The position numbers and the translations under genes are program-made. From Callipepla californica brunnescens (lineage: Eukaryota > Chordata > Aves > Galliformes > Odontophoridae): a DNA stretch of 64,000 nucleotides. Shown in pieces: positions 1 through 12,987 of the stretch (positions are counted from its first letter, which is position 1; each line of letters opens with the position of its first letter). The notes beneath the pieces were generated by a model that was not told the DNA's origin, ran no database searches, and worked only from the letters and a program-made list of their open reading frames with translations. The stretch lies in the NCBI GenBank assembly GCA_023055505.1, contig JALIRH010000006.1, positions 22,231,105 to 22,295,104 of the forward strand, read 5' to 3'.

Positions 1-3000
1 TACTGGGAAAAATTTCTTCGCTATGAAGGTGATCAGAAATGGGGATAGACTTTTTAGAGAGGTGGTTGATAACACAAATTTCTTATTGTTCACGAGGCAT
101 TTTGATTATGCCTTCCACTATATTTCTTAACTTTTGATAATCCCTTAAGTTGTCAGACATTTGGACTTGAAGAAATAGTCTGGTCTAGTCCACCTTAGCT
201 GCTCAGATATTTTTCAATTGACTAGCAAAGCTCGGATCAGATCTGAAATTTATTATTTGATCCCAAAATACTATAAATCCATAAAGTACAACTTCAGTTT
301 ACTTTCTTGGTTTCTATAGCAAGAAAGGCTTTTATGCATAATGCTGTGAATAACACAGTCATGATCTCATAGCAAATTAAAGTTTACCACCTGATTGTTC
401 TGTTACGTTCAGTAGTTAACACAAAAGAGCCTCAATTAGCATTACTGTGGAAATTTTACCGGATGTCTTAGAACAAAACAATGTACAGACTTTGTTTCCA
501 AACCAAGCAATTAATGAGCCAGCTATCTATTCTAAGATATTAATGATTTTAGTTACCAAATAATGATATTTGTTTCCAATGTGTACATTTTAGTGTGTGG
601 GTTTGTCTTTTAATTTCTGAATTTTACCTTTCCATTCCTTGCATAAAATACTTAACATTGTTCATGTTCACAACTTATTCCAGTGCTTTCCCTTTCACTG
701 TCCAGCCTATTTCCACTTGTTTATTAAATCTTACCTAAAACTATTATAGCAGTTTTGAAGACAAACACCCTGCACCCACTGTTTTTTCAAGCTCCCTATA
801 ACTACCCGTAACACCTAACCAGCATGCAATCTCCTGTTCATTTCTGAATGTTCACAATGATTTTTTGAGTGTCTCTTCTACATTAAGAGGCTTTTATGAT
901 CTCCTGAGCAGGAATGCAAGCCTACAGATCAATGCTATATGAATACACCTTATCAGTTTGCTAGTTGCCATATTACAATTCAAAGCTAGACTAAGTGTAT
1001 GCAGTGAGGTATAAAAAAAGGTAAGGAAATATTCCCTAGAAAAGTTAAGATGTTTCTTTATCCTGTTGGCCCCATATAACAGTATTTGCTGTTAAAAGCA
1101 GAGGGTCATTTACATTACAGCCTGCATCAGAATGTGGCTAGAACGGAATGCCTCAGAAGGATAGACAAGGAATATTGTAGAAAAAGTTTGGATTATCTTG
1201 CTCATCAGTATTTTTAAAATTTCATACATCCTCAAATATTTTTGGATCTAAACAAAAACTTTTCAATTTTTTTTTTATTTATAAGTTCTTATATAGCTAT
1301 CTTTTTTTTTTTTTTTTTTAATTGTGACATCTTAAACTGCTATCAAACTAATTAGATTTCAGAAATACCTTTTGGATTCTGTATACTAATTCAGAACTAA
1401 TTGGAAGAATAAGAAGTTGTTGTTTGCATCAATTTAAAGTGAATTTTCTCCTTTCACTTGCATTTTAATTTTAAATCCAGTTACATTATCATTATCCAGA
1501 GAAATATTGGAAAACAAAACCTCTTAGTCAAATTATTCTGAAAGCCATGATAAATTTTAGGAAGGTTGGAAAATATCACCAGCTTATAGGAAAATAAAAT
1601 CTAATTCATTGGAGATGAAGCATTTAATATAAAAATCTATTAAACACTGTTTAGAAAGCAATATGAATTTCTTCACTGTCTTGTTATAAGTAAAATGTAA
1701 GTCGTAACTGAAGTTTGCAAACAGGGACTGCAGTGATACGTAGAAAGTTTTGTGTATATCCCTTCGGTATATTTCCTAAAAAAGAGTGCATCAAGGTGCC
1801 AGTAACTGAATACATCCCAATCCCCCAAAACTTCTTTTTAAACTGGTAATTGTGTAGAAAAATGTGTTTTTTGTCAGACTTGATAAGACTAGTATGTTGA
1901 TTCAAACACCTCAGGCAAATAAGATACACACATAGGAATATGATTACAGCTAGAGGCTGTAACTTTATTAACTTAATTAACATAATGATAACTGGGGAGA
2001 TGCAAAACAGCTATTTTACCAAATATCACTACATAACAGGAGTTCTCCACAGTGCTTTTACCCAGGAAATATCAATCAAGTTAATAACAAGACAGTGAAC
2101 TTCATTTACATTTGTCAGCAGCTGACAGCCAAACCATTTCTTGTTTCTTCAAGTGTTAAAGGTGAAGGGGAAGTGCATTCCAGCCTATGCTCAAAATATT
2201 TCCATATACAGGGAGACAGGTCAGACACTAACTTAGAAAACACTTAGGTCTACCTGAAGAATTCTCCCTTGAGTCATTTTAGACCTTTTACCTTAAGTTT
2301 CTACATTCTACATTTCAAATTGGCAAAAACTGCAAGAAAAACACGTCATAAAACAGCTGCTGCTATAAGCCCCTCTGAGCCTGCTCAGCTTTTTAGTTGT
2401 ATGAAACAGAAAATTTCCATTCCAGAAAATATGTTTTAAGATACAAGAAAGGCCAAACAAGACACTTAAAAACTTAGGAAGCAAGCAAGAATGACAGTAA
2501 TATAGAAATACAGGAAGACTTAGAGATAAGAGAGGTTTGCTTTGTAAATCTAAGCTAAGTGTTAATGGTCGTATGTAATGCTTATGTAATTGCTTAGTGT
2601 GTGGATATAAGAAAACAGGAGTAATAACTGAGTTTACTTTCATCTAGTAGGCTATAGATGTAGTGTCTTTTATCACTAACTCTAGACTTTATTTTAAAAA
2701 TATTCTTAGTAAAGTGGACTATTTTAACTTAAAATGATGGCTTATATTGTGCCTTAAACTCCAGAAACCAAGTAAGAGAGTGTATAAAAGTTATACTAAA
2801 AAATGAGAGAGGTGTTTTTTTGTTTGATAGAAAAATTTAAGTAAGGAAGCTTCATACTCTATGCTTTATCACTTTTCTTACAGCTTGATAAAATGTCAGT
2901 CTTGAAGATCAGTGTTTTAGACTTCATGGCCTACATCCAAAAACGTTATTATATTCAGTCTTTTCCTTATTTCACTAGATAAAATGCAGCTTCAATTTTA

Positions 3001-4389
3001 CTGGATGCAAGTATTCTCATTACTTGCCATTCCTTTGGAATCTGTTTACATTGCCTCTACATGTATACAATAAAATAATTCTGCAAGAGTTTGCATTCTG
3101 TAAACTGAAGGATGTAAAGGTATCAGAAACTTTAGTAGAGGTCTGCCATGCCAGAAAATCTGTTCTGAGAGGCACAAATGAGAAAAATTGAACAAGAGCC
3201 AGTTTTGGATGTTCCACTCTATGACCAACAAAGGAGTAGTTTCAGAGTTTCCTTTGGAGACACAAGTAATGAAGACACAGGTAGTTTACTAGAATTATTT
3301 GCTGTGAAATAATCCAAACCCAGACAAAACAGAAAATTTTCATTTCAGTTTTCAATACCCCTCAGAGCAGTTTTAAAATAACTAAGTAATAAAGAAGTAC
3401 AAATTATGAAATCTTAGCACTTATTTTCCCAGATACTTCAGCTGTTTGTAGAATGTCTGTAATGCTTTTAGTGAGGAGGATGAAGGAGCAGACATTCTAC
3501 AACTTCCCTCTTGTCCCTCAATAATAATTAGACCTTAGCAGCAATTATGTGTGACTAGACACTTGCTACTTAACCACATATGTTTATGGGGAAAACAGAT
3601 ATATTGTGGAAGCTAGCTTTAAAAAAAATCATTCAAAGCATATTATTGTTTCTTGTGAACACATTACTACTCTGTATTAAAGATATGCAGAACTACAGGA
3701 GAAAAAACAAGTGGAAAGAAGGTGTCTGAAGTAAACATTTGTAAGACATTCTGTGAATAAAAGAAGATGCATAATTTACTGCAGCCTCAGGGTAGCTATA
3801 AATTATATTCAGACAAATCACTATTTGTTCTTTTATTGCAGCAAAAAAAAATCTCCTAGCAACTATCTTGTCTTACTGTATCTTTAGTTAATGTACAGAA
3901 CAAGCTTTCTTAAAAGAAAATACAAATACAAATGGATGACAAAGATCTTTATCTTTTCTGGCAAAGCCCGTAAGGAAAAATCATTAATTATCACTTGAAA
4001 GGAAAAAAAAAAACAGCTTTAGTTGCTCACACTCTTGACTATTTAGACAAAATAGTAGAAAGGTAAGGTTTAACTTACTGTATCAAGAAACAGCAACAGA
4101 GGAGGAAATTAGGTCAGTAATAAAATATTTAAAAATTAAAGGCTGAAATAAAATATTTGAATCATTATATAGAAAAATAAGAAAACATCAGTTAATTGTT
4201 GAGTATGCCTTCGAAAAACAAATATTCAAAGTGAATTGTGTGTATTTGTTACAGATCAATGGACTAACATGGAAAATTTCTGCATCAATTCTTGAAGTAT
4301 TAAAAACTGGAAGATACTGTATTCATGAGGGACTTAACAATAACCATTTTGAAACCTATTAGGTAATGAAGACAGTAAAATGTGAAAGT
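1..4389. other. Unique AT-rich DNA, no gene seen
   Basis: No coding exon, RNA gene or recognisable interspersed repeat is visible. Open frames here (up to 111 codons) have no family resemblance and biased, low-complexity composition, so I treat them as chance. The stretch holds an 18-T run near 1.3 kb and a short palindrome at 2113-2127 with a TGTCA/TGACA pair. Confidence 0.6.
1302..1319. repeat. Poly(T) run of 18
   Basis: Uninterrupted T homopolymer, preceded by a second shorter T run near 1267-1276. No SINE or LINE body is recognisable on either side, so it is better read as a simple repeat than as a retroposon tail. Confidence 0.9.
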
Positions 4390-4690
4390 AGTTCCTAGAA
4401 TACAGAGAAGACAGCTTTATGATCCAGAAAGTAGAAAATCCATCCAGAGGAGAAACTGTCTTGGATCTACTTCTTCAATAGGGAGGAAATAATTAAGGAC
4501 GTGAATATAATACAGAGAGACTTGCATTTATTTACCATATGTACATGGTTGCAAGAAAGGGAATTCTGTTGAAGAAACTGAATGAACATGGCACAGCAGA
4601 GAAAAGGTAGGCAGACTAGAATACATGTGTCAAACTACCAAACTTTTAGGGAAAACTAAGTATAAAAGCTCTAGGAATATGTAAAAAGTT
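4390..4690 (+). mobile_element. Probable ancient CR1/L3-like LINE fragment
   Basis: The stretch around 4455-4540 has the order of words I associate with the coding body of old amniote CR1/L3 LINEs: 'cttggatctacttcttcaat', then 'agggaggaaataattaagga', then 'gtgaatataatacagagaga'. This lies upstream of the reverse transcriptase in those elements. No open frame survives. The ends are estimates. It could be coincidental similarity; a profile search against CR1 and L3 consensus sequences would settle it. Confidence 0.4.
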
Positions 4691-5551
4691 GTATTGTGCA
4701 GCAATTATGCTTGACACATCATTGACAATCCAGTATTAGAGGCCATCAGTACCAATTAGCTACTAAGTTGTTTCTGTCCTGTAATCTACAGTACTGTGTT
4801 GATACGGTAAACTTAGCTGACAGTGGTCTCGCTGGAAGAAGGCTAGTCAGATTAGCATGAAGCATGATCCAAACTATTTTGTCTGGTAGTAATTTAAGAT
4901 GGTATCTTTAAAAATAATACAAAATACATAAATCTATACTGTACATAGAATGCAATGTAAAAACACTTCCTAATGTTGGCTGTCCCTAAATAGGATGAAG
5001 ATGGATACAGAATAATACAGAACTGTAGATTCTGGAGCTGTGTAGGGCATTGGAGTAGTGCCTTCTACAAAGGCCTTCTAGTCTTTGGATAATTTTCTGG
5101 GTAATCTCTATCTAAAACTTAGTCTACTTTACCAAAACTAAGTGTCGTCACACAGGACAATGAAATATGAAAGTCAGTTTATAATCATGTGGTAGCATTA
5201 ATTAATATAATAACCATGATATTTGATGGAATGAGTATTATCCAAGCATAGATGTAAACTAGCCTATGCAGTGCAGTTGTGTTGTATGACTGTGCAATTA
5301 TTCAAAGCATGACTAAGGAGTTTTGATAGCTATTCCCCTCCTTCATCCAGTATAACTGTCATACTCTTACCAACAGCACAGATGATTCTCATCTGTTGCT
5401 GATCTATGGACTGTCATCACTCCAGGCAGGATTGAGACAGTGAGTCCAACTAATAGGACTCAAAAGGTAGTAAAGATCTGATTGTGGATTCAAGAGATAG
5501 GTAATTTTTTAACTAATATTTTAACCAATTCCATGATCATGACAAAGTTAT
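4691..5551. other. Unique DNA, nothing recognised
   Basis: AT-rich sequence with no open frame of note and no repeat I can name, up to the CR1 3' end that begins at about 5552. Confidence 0.55.
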
Positions 5552-6200
5552 ATAGAATCATAAGACAATTTGAGCTGGAAGGGACGTCAGGACATCTGGA
5601 GTACAATGCATATCTCGCAGTGGAGTCACCTATGAGGTCAGATCTCAGGATTCAGTCAGATCTTGAAAATAACCAGGGATGGAAACTACACAGTCTTCTA
5701 GAACAACCTATTTCCCTGTCAAACTGACTTCATGATGACTAAGTTTTCCCATAAAATCATGATGAACCTTTCTTTTTCCAAACTAAGTCTGTTTTATTTG
5801 TTCAGCCACCATGCACCACTGTGAAAAGCATGTCTCAGCTTGCTTGGTCTCACTAGTCTCACAAGCTTTCACAGGCTGCTGTCACCTCTTCTCTGTGTCT
5901 CTTTCATGCTCTCCTCACATGTCTAGTACTCAAAACCGTCTTGGTTGTTCTCCTCTAAACTTGCTCCAGTTTATGAATGCCTTATCATGGAGGCCCAAAA
6001 TTGGACAGAATCCAGAAGTGATATAATTAATATTGATTAGAGGTGAATAATCACTCCCCTCAATCTTCTGACTGTTCTCCTGTCCACACAATGCAGTACA
6101 CTTTTTCTTTTTCCTGCAAGGACTTACCATGAACTCCTGCTTAGCTCACACTGCCAGCCCCTCAGGCACTTCAATGAAGCTGCTCCGGTTGTGACCTGAC
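5552..6200 (-). mobile_element. CR1 LINE, 3' portion, decayed
   Basis: Read on the plus strand it opens with 'tagaatcataagacaatttg' followed by 'agctggaagggacgtcagga', the reverse complement of the avian CR1 3' end (ATTCTATGATTCTATGA-type tail and 'cttccaa' block). Further on, the 'ctcctctaaacttgctccag' and 'aggcccaaaattggacagaa' blocks match the order seen upstream of the CR1 3' end. The element is 5' truncated and full of substitutions and indels. It has no usable reverse transcriptase frame. It probably continues, with a badly degraded middle, into the segment at 6540-6880. Confidence 0.78.
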
Positions 6201-6539
6201 TCTGAGCTACCCTGGGTCGAGTACAAAGGTCAGAAGAGATCCTCTTTTGGTCAATAAAGGTGAAACCACACCAAATGATCAGTTAAAATATTTGTATTTC
6301 ATTATGATAACTAGATCTGGACCTGTATATTTGTAATTTATTGGCGATAAGATGGGATGATGTGCCTGAAAAGAGTGAGAAAAAGAGAGAAAGGTATGAA
6401 AATAAAGATATAGAGATATCACCACATTTAGATCCAGTGATACAGTCAGGCTTGTTCCTCAGGTGGTGGGTGTGCACCTGAACTTGCAGTCTTCTGCTTT
6501 TTATTTGATTGTGGTACCGCTAAGGAGTAGCTCAGTCAG

Positions 6540-6880
6540 TAGCTGTAAATGAGCCTGGGGTCTTGGGTGTTTGTCAGGCCCCCCTCCAAAGTTGTGATCA
6601 AGATATAGTCCCTGCTCAGGCCCTGTGACTCATTCCTCCAGTTTCTTGAGGTCCATTTGGATGACAGCTGTGGCCTTGACCTTCTTACCTGCCTCTCCCA
6701 ATTTGATGCCACCTGCAAACTTTCCATCATGCTTCTCTTCCTTCAATCATCTGAGTGAACTCATTGAAAGAGCTGTCTTTTGTATGGCTTTATGTGAGGT
6801 GCCTGGCTAAAGCATCTTAGCAGGTCATTTTGTCAGAAGCCTCAGGTCTTCTCTGTTGTATCACGAATGACCATTGGAGA
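6540..6880 (-). mobile_element. CR1 LINE body segment, probably same insertion
   Basis: On the plus strand, 'ttgatgccacctgcaaactt' and the following 'atctgagtgaactcattgaa' correspond to the C-terminal reverse-transcriptase/3' region of CR1 read backwards. Orientation and order agree with the CR1 segment that starts at 5552, so I take both as one minus-strand insertion of about 1.3 kb. The 6201-6539 part is too degraded to recognise. No coding frame survives. Confidence 0.55.
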
Positions 6881-8403
6881 TAAGTACCCAGTTTTATACT
6901 GTGTGGACAGACATTTGTTCTGCAATTCAGTTCTTAGCTAAATTAGTTACACTATCCAGGGTGAGAGATGGACTGTGAAAAGAATGGCTATTCAGAGGGT
7001 GTAGATAGAGTGAAATATGAAGACTAGATATTTACTCCAGCTTTGCAAAGAAAAACTTTTGTAGACTCCATCACAATTTTTTTTTTTTAAATCTTGAATA
7101 ATTTACTGAGCAGCAAGTTCATGATGTCTTCTTATTTAAATCATTTATTTTTTATTACCCTTAACCCATGATGTTTTAACCCTGTCAAAAATTTAACCTC
7201 ATTATTCAGCTGGTTTGACTAGCTAATCTGGAAGAGCAAATCTGGCAGAAAAGAAAGTGAAAAAAATCAGCCATTTTTCTTTTTTTTTTTGCCTCAAGCA
7301 TGTAACTATGAATGATTCATAGCACTTCTTGCTCTCTGACAGAATCATTATTAAAAGTTTATTTAATTATCAATACTGTGCTCTACTCTATTAAGAAAAT
7401 CATATTTTATATTGACTATTGCTTGTGAATGAAGTTATCGGTGTCATTCAATCCACTTGAAATCCTGAACATCTGTTTCATTAAGCTGATAGAATTTGTT
7501 ATCGACATATTTAACGCAATATATTTTCCAAGGGCATATTGGCAGTTTTGCCATGTATTGAGAGAACTTGTAGGTGCAAACTATCCCCATTTGTTGTTGT
7601 CTGGATACTTTGGCTTAAGTGTTAGGCTTAAAAACACTGGGAGACTATACTGCAGTGCCTACTTTAGTAGCGCTAGATTAATTTATTCCACTGTTATTTT
7701 TATTGCAAATGCATGAAAAGAAACACAGTAGCAGCATGTAAATTATATCTAGATGTACAGAATAAAGGGATTTATTATTTGCTGTTAATTTCAGTTGTTT
7801 CCAGTTTGTCTAAATACATTAAAAACAGATTATGACATTATGGATATTAGGCAAACACTAAAATTAACATATTTTAATACACGCTTTTATTTTCTTTCTT
7901 CATTCTATTTCAGATTAAAATCCATTCCCAATACCAATGTTTTATCTCTTTTGTGCTGGAAATTGAATTCTCCATTATAGAAGGTGGACACTTAATAGGA
8001 ATATTACAAATATTCCAAAATAGAAAAGATTTTTCCCTATTTAAGATTGTTGTCGTGCTCAAATGATATTTTATTCTTATTATTCTCAATAGTTCTATGT
8101 TGAAAAATACTCATGCGAATAATTGACTTTTTCTACACTGAAGCTTCAAATATAATCCAGTCTTTCTGTAAAAGCATGAGGTACACTTAAAAAGTAATAC
8201 ATGTATTTATTTACTTATTTTAAATAAACAAAGCACAGATAAATCAATGGCCTTTTTTTTCACTTCACTGAACCAGTTCTCATGATGTTTTCAGTTGCCT
8301 AAATTGTTTTCAATATAAGGAATGAATATTTTGTCGATATTTAATCTGTTATCCATGTCAAGCCAAATTTTGTACCTTACTATTAAGGATTTTTCTTTTG
8401 TGT
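6881..8403. other. Unique DNA; 7429-7716 open frame judged non-coding
   Basis: No repeat recognised. A 95-codon plus-strand frame at 7429-7716 is the longest here. It has no flanking splice sites or family motif that I can support, and its surroundings are AT-rich. It could lie in a constrained noncoding block, but nothing visible proves that. The stretch ends at the LTR beginning at 8404. Confidence 0.5.
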
Positions 8404-8970
8404 TGTCAATGGTTTACGGGCTGGTTCAGCCCAGTTCTGTTATGATTGATGCGGGGGACCCACAGATCCACACCCCAGGAAAGGGGAAGGGGGAAAGGGA
8501 ACAGGAAAAAAGGGAGATGGGCCTAGAAACAAAACAGTGGCAATGGTCTGAGGAGGAAAACTAATTTACTAAATAAGATATTTGAAAGAAAAATAACACA
8601 ATATAGTACAACATAATTGGAATTAAAGCTAATAAATCAAATAAAATGAGCAAGAGAGAGTGTCCGATAAACCGAAGGCCTTACGCTAACGCTGAAGGCG
8701 AGATGGCAGCGAGCACCCACTGCTGGATCATTCCGAAAAGAAAGAGAGTGTTTCATGACATGCAGTTTTTATCTTTCCATCTGAGTGGAAAAACATAAAA
8801 ATACAAAGCAATGCAATGTCCTCTGGAGAGTGTCGTTCTTCTCTTCTGAGACAGATACACCCATAACTTTTGATGATCCACAGAGCTGGAGCATTAACTC
8901 TTTAATACTCAATGCACTACTTGATGTTATGACGTGGAATACCAATACGAAAAATCATAAAACCATTACA
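8404..8970 (-). mobile_element. Solo LTR of an endogenous-retrovirus-like family (copy A)
   Basis: The unit is 567 bp, opening TGTCAATGG and closing CCATTACA on the plus strand, so it has TG...CA ends. It is flanked by tgtgt (8399-8403) and cgtgt (8971-8975), a 5-bp target duplication with one mismatch. It is related along its whole length to the unit at 15485-16006. A TATA-like AAGATAAAAACTG lies on the minus strand (8763-8775) about 200 bp from the minus-strand 5' end, which favours minus orientation. No partner LTR, primer-binding site or gag/pol frame adjoins it, so it is a solo LTR or a non-autonomous element. The family name is not assigned. Confidence 0.72.
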
Positions 8971-11900
8971 CGTGTTTATTGTGCTATCATGAAGGTGATG
9001 CTATTTTAATTCAGGAAAATGCAGAAAGGTAGGTATTAATGATATTTTGAAATGATTACTCATTTCAAGTATCCTGAGTTTTGCTCTTTCAGAAAGTTTA
9101 ATTTTATTCTGTCAACTTTGAAAGTATATAAAATGGTTCATTATAGAAATACAGATAGAGAAATGTAGGTCTTGAAAATATATCAAATGGTTTCCAAATA
9201 ATTAGTCTAGTAACTGGCAGAAACATAAGACTGTATTTTTACTGAACAAGTAAGTCTCATGATCAATCATGCAAATGCCTTTAAAATATAACAGGGTAAG
9301 TTTGCAAATAGTGATAAATATATGTGCAGATAGAAACACATACAACTTAATTTAATCACTATAGCCTCAGTTCAGTAAAATTCAAGCAACAGTTATAAGA
9401 ACTATTTGATAGATTGTTCCCTGAATTTTTATCTTTATTCCTCTGGGCCTACCGAGGAATGAAAATATCACTTGAAGACATTTTTCATTAGAATGCTCAA
9501 ATTTTTCTACGATACCCACCCAACCTCAGTGGATGAGATAACTCTTTCCCTCAATGACTATTTACTGTATTCCTGATCAGAAACTGGGAGAAAAAATTCC
9601 ATCAGAAAGAAATTGCTTTATGGAACTGTACAAGTATGAGACATACTTTCAGAAATGTGCTGAAAGGTTTAGTTATAAAAGCTTCAAGCCAAGATAACTA
9701 ACAGAATAAAAAAAAAAAGAGAATAAAAGTGATGGGAACTTGATTTCAGGACTTCTAAAAGCTAAATTAATAATATAATTCTTGCCTCTTTACTCAGGGA
9801 CTGGAACAGTGACTGTTTATAGACTAATCTAGTGTCTCCCAAATAAAACTGTCAATAAATCCTCATTTTAGTTCTTACTTGAACAGAGATTTTTCTGTTT
9901 GAAGTCTCTTTCCATCTAGTATGGAGACTTCCGTAAATAAGTGTTCCTGTTTGCATGTCCAAAAAAATATCTCAAATTACCATAAATGTGAAATATTGTA
10001 ACTAATGCCATCACCATAAGACATGAAGCAGATATATTTTCCTGTTTCTCAATATCTTAACAGCATGTAAAAATTCAAAGCAGAAAATGAACATAAGCCA
10101 AAAAAGTCCAGAACACCACAAACACTACAGCTCTAGTTTACACAATCTACAACATAAAACAATGAGAGGAATATTATTAAATGATAATCACTAAGATGGG
10201 AAAGAAACATCTCAAAATTATTTATTCCACTTGTACCCTCAAAACAGAAAATGTATTTCTTCTCATGTCATCTCAGGCTTACTAAGCTCATCACAAGAAC
10301 CAAAAATACAGGAAGCTGATGTCATCCAGATCTTATCAGAACAGCATCTGGCATCCTGACAATACCATCAATCCCTGTCTATCCCAAAGGTAACATCAAA
10401 ATTCATGAATCAAACATATGCTTTCTCTCAATGGAACTTCATTTGCTATGTCTAGAGCTACATGCAGGGGAAGAAATTTGACCACTGTGCATCAAAATGG
10501 ATTTGCTAGGACAACTAATAAAGCTCAGTGGGAGAATATTTTTAATAGAATAGCCATTTCCCAATCTATTTGTTTTGATTCTCTAAGAAAACTACAAAAC
10601 ACCTGCAAACATAATAAGCCTTGGAATTTAAATTTTAACTCTGAAATATACTGCAAATCACAGAGTAAGTTGTAATTCTGTTTTTTCTTGTACATTGCAG
10701 GTTTGTCCTGTCATTACTGAATCATACCTTTTCTCTTATACCTGTTACCTATTTTTCCCTTGCAAACCATTCAGTGTAGATCTTTAGCTTAAACTTGTTC
10801 TTTTAAGCTGTGATTTATTTTGAGTTTGTTGATTTTTTTTTATTTGTTATTTTTTTTAATATTGGGAAATAAGTGAGTGATAAATTCTGTCTGCCAAATC
10901 TAGAGACTGCGTGAGATGTTGTTACTTTTCTCTTCACAGCTTACCATACGTATACCCATTATACAGAGTTTTTACAGTACTGGCAGGAATTGTGTACCAC
11001 TGACAATTTGAAAAAAAGAGAAGATACCAAGAAACATCTGTTGGAGACTAACCAGTAGGTAGAGTCACAGAGTACTGGTTTTCAACATGAAGAATGATAT
11101 CCAATTTCTTATCTGAAAACAGAAATGGCTTATATTGCAGCATTCGAATGTTTGTTCCAATAAGTAAGTTTTTGAATTTATTTGTATATTTTATTGTTGT
11201 GCAAAAATGTTAGTAGAATCCTCATGTGGAAGAGGTATAGAGAAAAGAAAGAGGGAAATTGTTACCTCATGTTATTACTGTCTGAATTAATGCATCTTCT
11301 GAGACATCTGCTCATTCTCCCCACCATCTCCCCCTTTTGTTGCCAGTAGAAAATGCAAAACCCCTCTTTCAGCCATTCATAGTGCATGGACAGCTTTGAG
11401 ATGTGAATAATCCCTGTGCCACCAAGCAGCGGCCTCAACAATGGAATCATGAAACAGATGGGATGGATGGAGAGTTGCAAATGGAAGGTGACCAAGGATT
11501 CAGCTGGCAGTTAACTATTTTCTCCTTACTGCAGCTCATGATTCTGTGATCCTGTGTGCCTAATAGTTCCACTTGCTAGTTCAGAAGTTTAGAAAGTGGA
11601 TTAACAATGTAACTTTCCGCCTTAGTGCAGTCCCCACAGTTCTTTGATTCATCAGTTTTTCCTGGAGACAACAGTAACTCTCCAAAGCCATTATTTATTA
11701 TCCATATTTCTGTGTCCTTGAAGAAGCTCTCATAATCTTAGCCCTTGCATTTCTCAATTGCAGCCTTTTTTATTTATTTTTTATTTTTTATTTTTTATTT
11801 AAAGCTTTTACTAATATCAGGGCCTGGATTTGCTATTTGAGATGGATTTATGTTAAAAATTCATTTATGTGTTACCAGAAAAAATTAACAGAAACAACAT

Positions 11901-12336
11901 CTAAAAAACAACAAATGATATCTTTAAGTAAAGCATGTTTCAAAATGACAGAATTTACAGATGGATTTTGTTTCTTCCTTGCGTGAACTTCATGTCTTTT
12001 TTGTCTTCCTTCATAGCCATTACACAGTGGAACTCAGATGCAGTCCACTGAGAGCGTTAATTGTGTTTCAAAATAACTAGGATGTTTAGAGTTGATCTTT
12101 AAAATTCTCCCAAAGAGAAAAAAAAGCAATAAATAGTCTGCATCGCTATAATAAAACAAATGGATACATGGCCAGATATTTTCTACCCATGACACAAAAT
12201 ATTGCTTACATGCTTTCATCTGTTTCTTTTGGCAACATTTAACTAGAATCTGAGTTTTGTGAGAGTGTAATGAAAATATATAAGATATTCCCAAAGCAGT
12301 CTGACTTCAGCATTCTGAAAATAAATTTTTCTGTTG
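8971..12336. other. Unique AT-rich DNA, nothing recognised
   Basis: No gene, RNA or interspersed repeat identified. The only structured piece is a T-rich run of (ATTTTTT)-like units at about 11766-11801. Open frames at 10418 (85 codons), 11262 (77) and 12034 (86) have no supporting features. Confidence 0.55.
11766..11801. repeat. T-rich simple repeat, (ATTTTTT)-like
   Basis: Four imperfect units of 6-8 bp made only of A and T, directly visible. No retroposon body is attached. Confidence 0.8.
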
Positions 12337-12894
12337 TACCAGTGCTTCTTTGAAAGTAATGACTCCTATTTCATTAGGTTGGACTGCGAATTCAGAGGTG
12401 GATGTAGGTGGTATGGAAGTAGAGGTTGAACATTCCCACCAATATTCTACTGCATTTTGTTACTGTGTGACAGATGGCAGCAGAGGGGCACTATAACAAA
12501 ATGATGTCTGACATGGAAGTGCATATAAAGAAAAAGATGTGTCATTGAATTCCTACATACAGGAAAAAATGGACACATTTGCATTCATCAACACTTGCCA
12601 AATGTTTTTGGAGACCCAGCAGTTGATACAAGCACAGTGAGGCTGTGGTGGTGTGTTTCAGCTGTGGTGACAGTGAAGTAGAAGACAAGTCACATTCTAG
12701 ATGGCCATGAAGATTTTTATGAGTGTGATATACAGGCTTTTGTGCAACACTGGCAAAAAATACATAGCTAATATTGCTGACTGCCTTGAAAAATAGTGGT
12801 TTTTTAAGCTGAGAAGGGAGTCTATTAAATAGCATTATTATCTGTTGTAGTTACAACGGAAATAAATAGGAGGCATTACTTTTGCAGCAACCTA
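12337..12894 (+). mobile_element. Mariner element, internally deleted (Galluhop-like)
   Basis: A 558-bp unit with TA at both edges (12337-12338, 12893-12894) and mariner-type terminal repeats: near the left end 'gaaagtaatgactcctattt', near the right end 'aaataaataggaggcattac'. It keeps the 5' untranslated part, the first part of the transposase frame (start region near 12511; words for the helix-turn-helix segment up to about 12706) and then jumps to the C-terminal part ('agatttttatgagtgtgata'). About 0.86 kb of transposase, including the whole catalytic core, is missing. The junction at 12706-12712 is the same as in the copy at 55931-56369. The element cannot code for transposase and could only have moved with help in trans. 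Confidence 0.9.
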
Positions 12895-12961
12895 TTTATC
12901 AACATAATTCGCATAAACAAATTATATCTGTTAGCCAATTATCACTGTTAGCCAGTGAACT

Positions 12962-12987
12962 CTCAGTCTCTCTTTCTCTCTCTCTCC
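12962..12987. repeat. (TC)n microsatellite
   Basis: Short imperfect CT dinucleotide run, directly visible immediately 3' of the mariner copy. Confidence 0.85.

Noticed and set aside
7429..7716. 95-codon frame as a small protein gene
   Set aside because: No family motif or gene context; kept only as a possibility within unique DNA.
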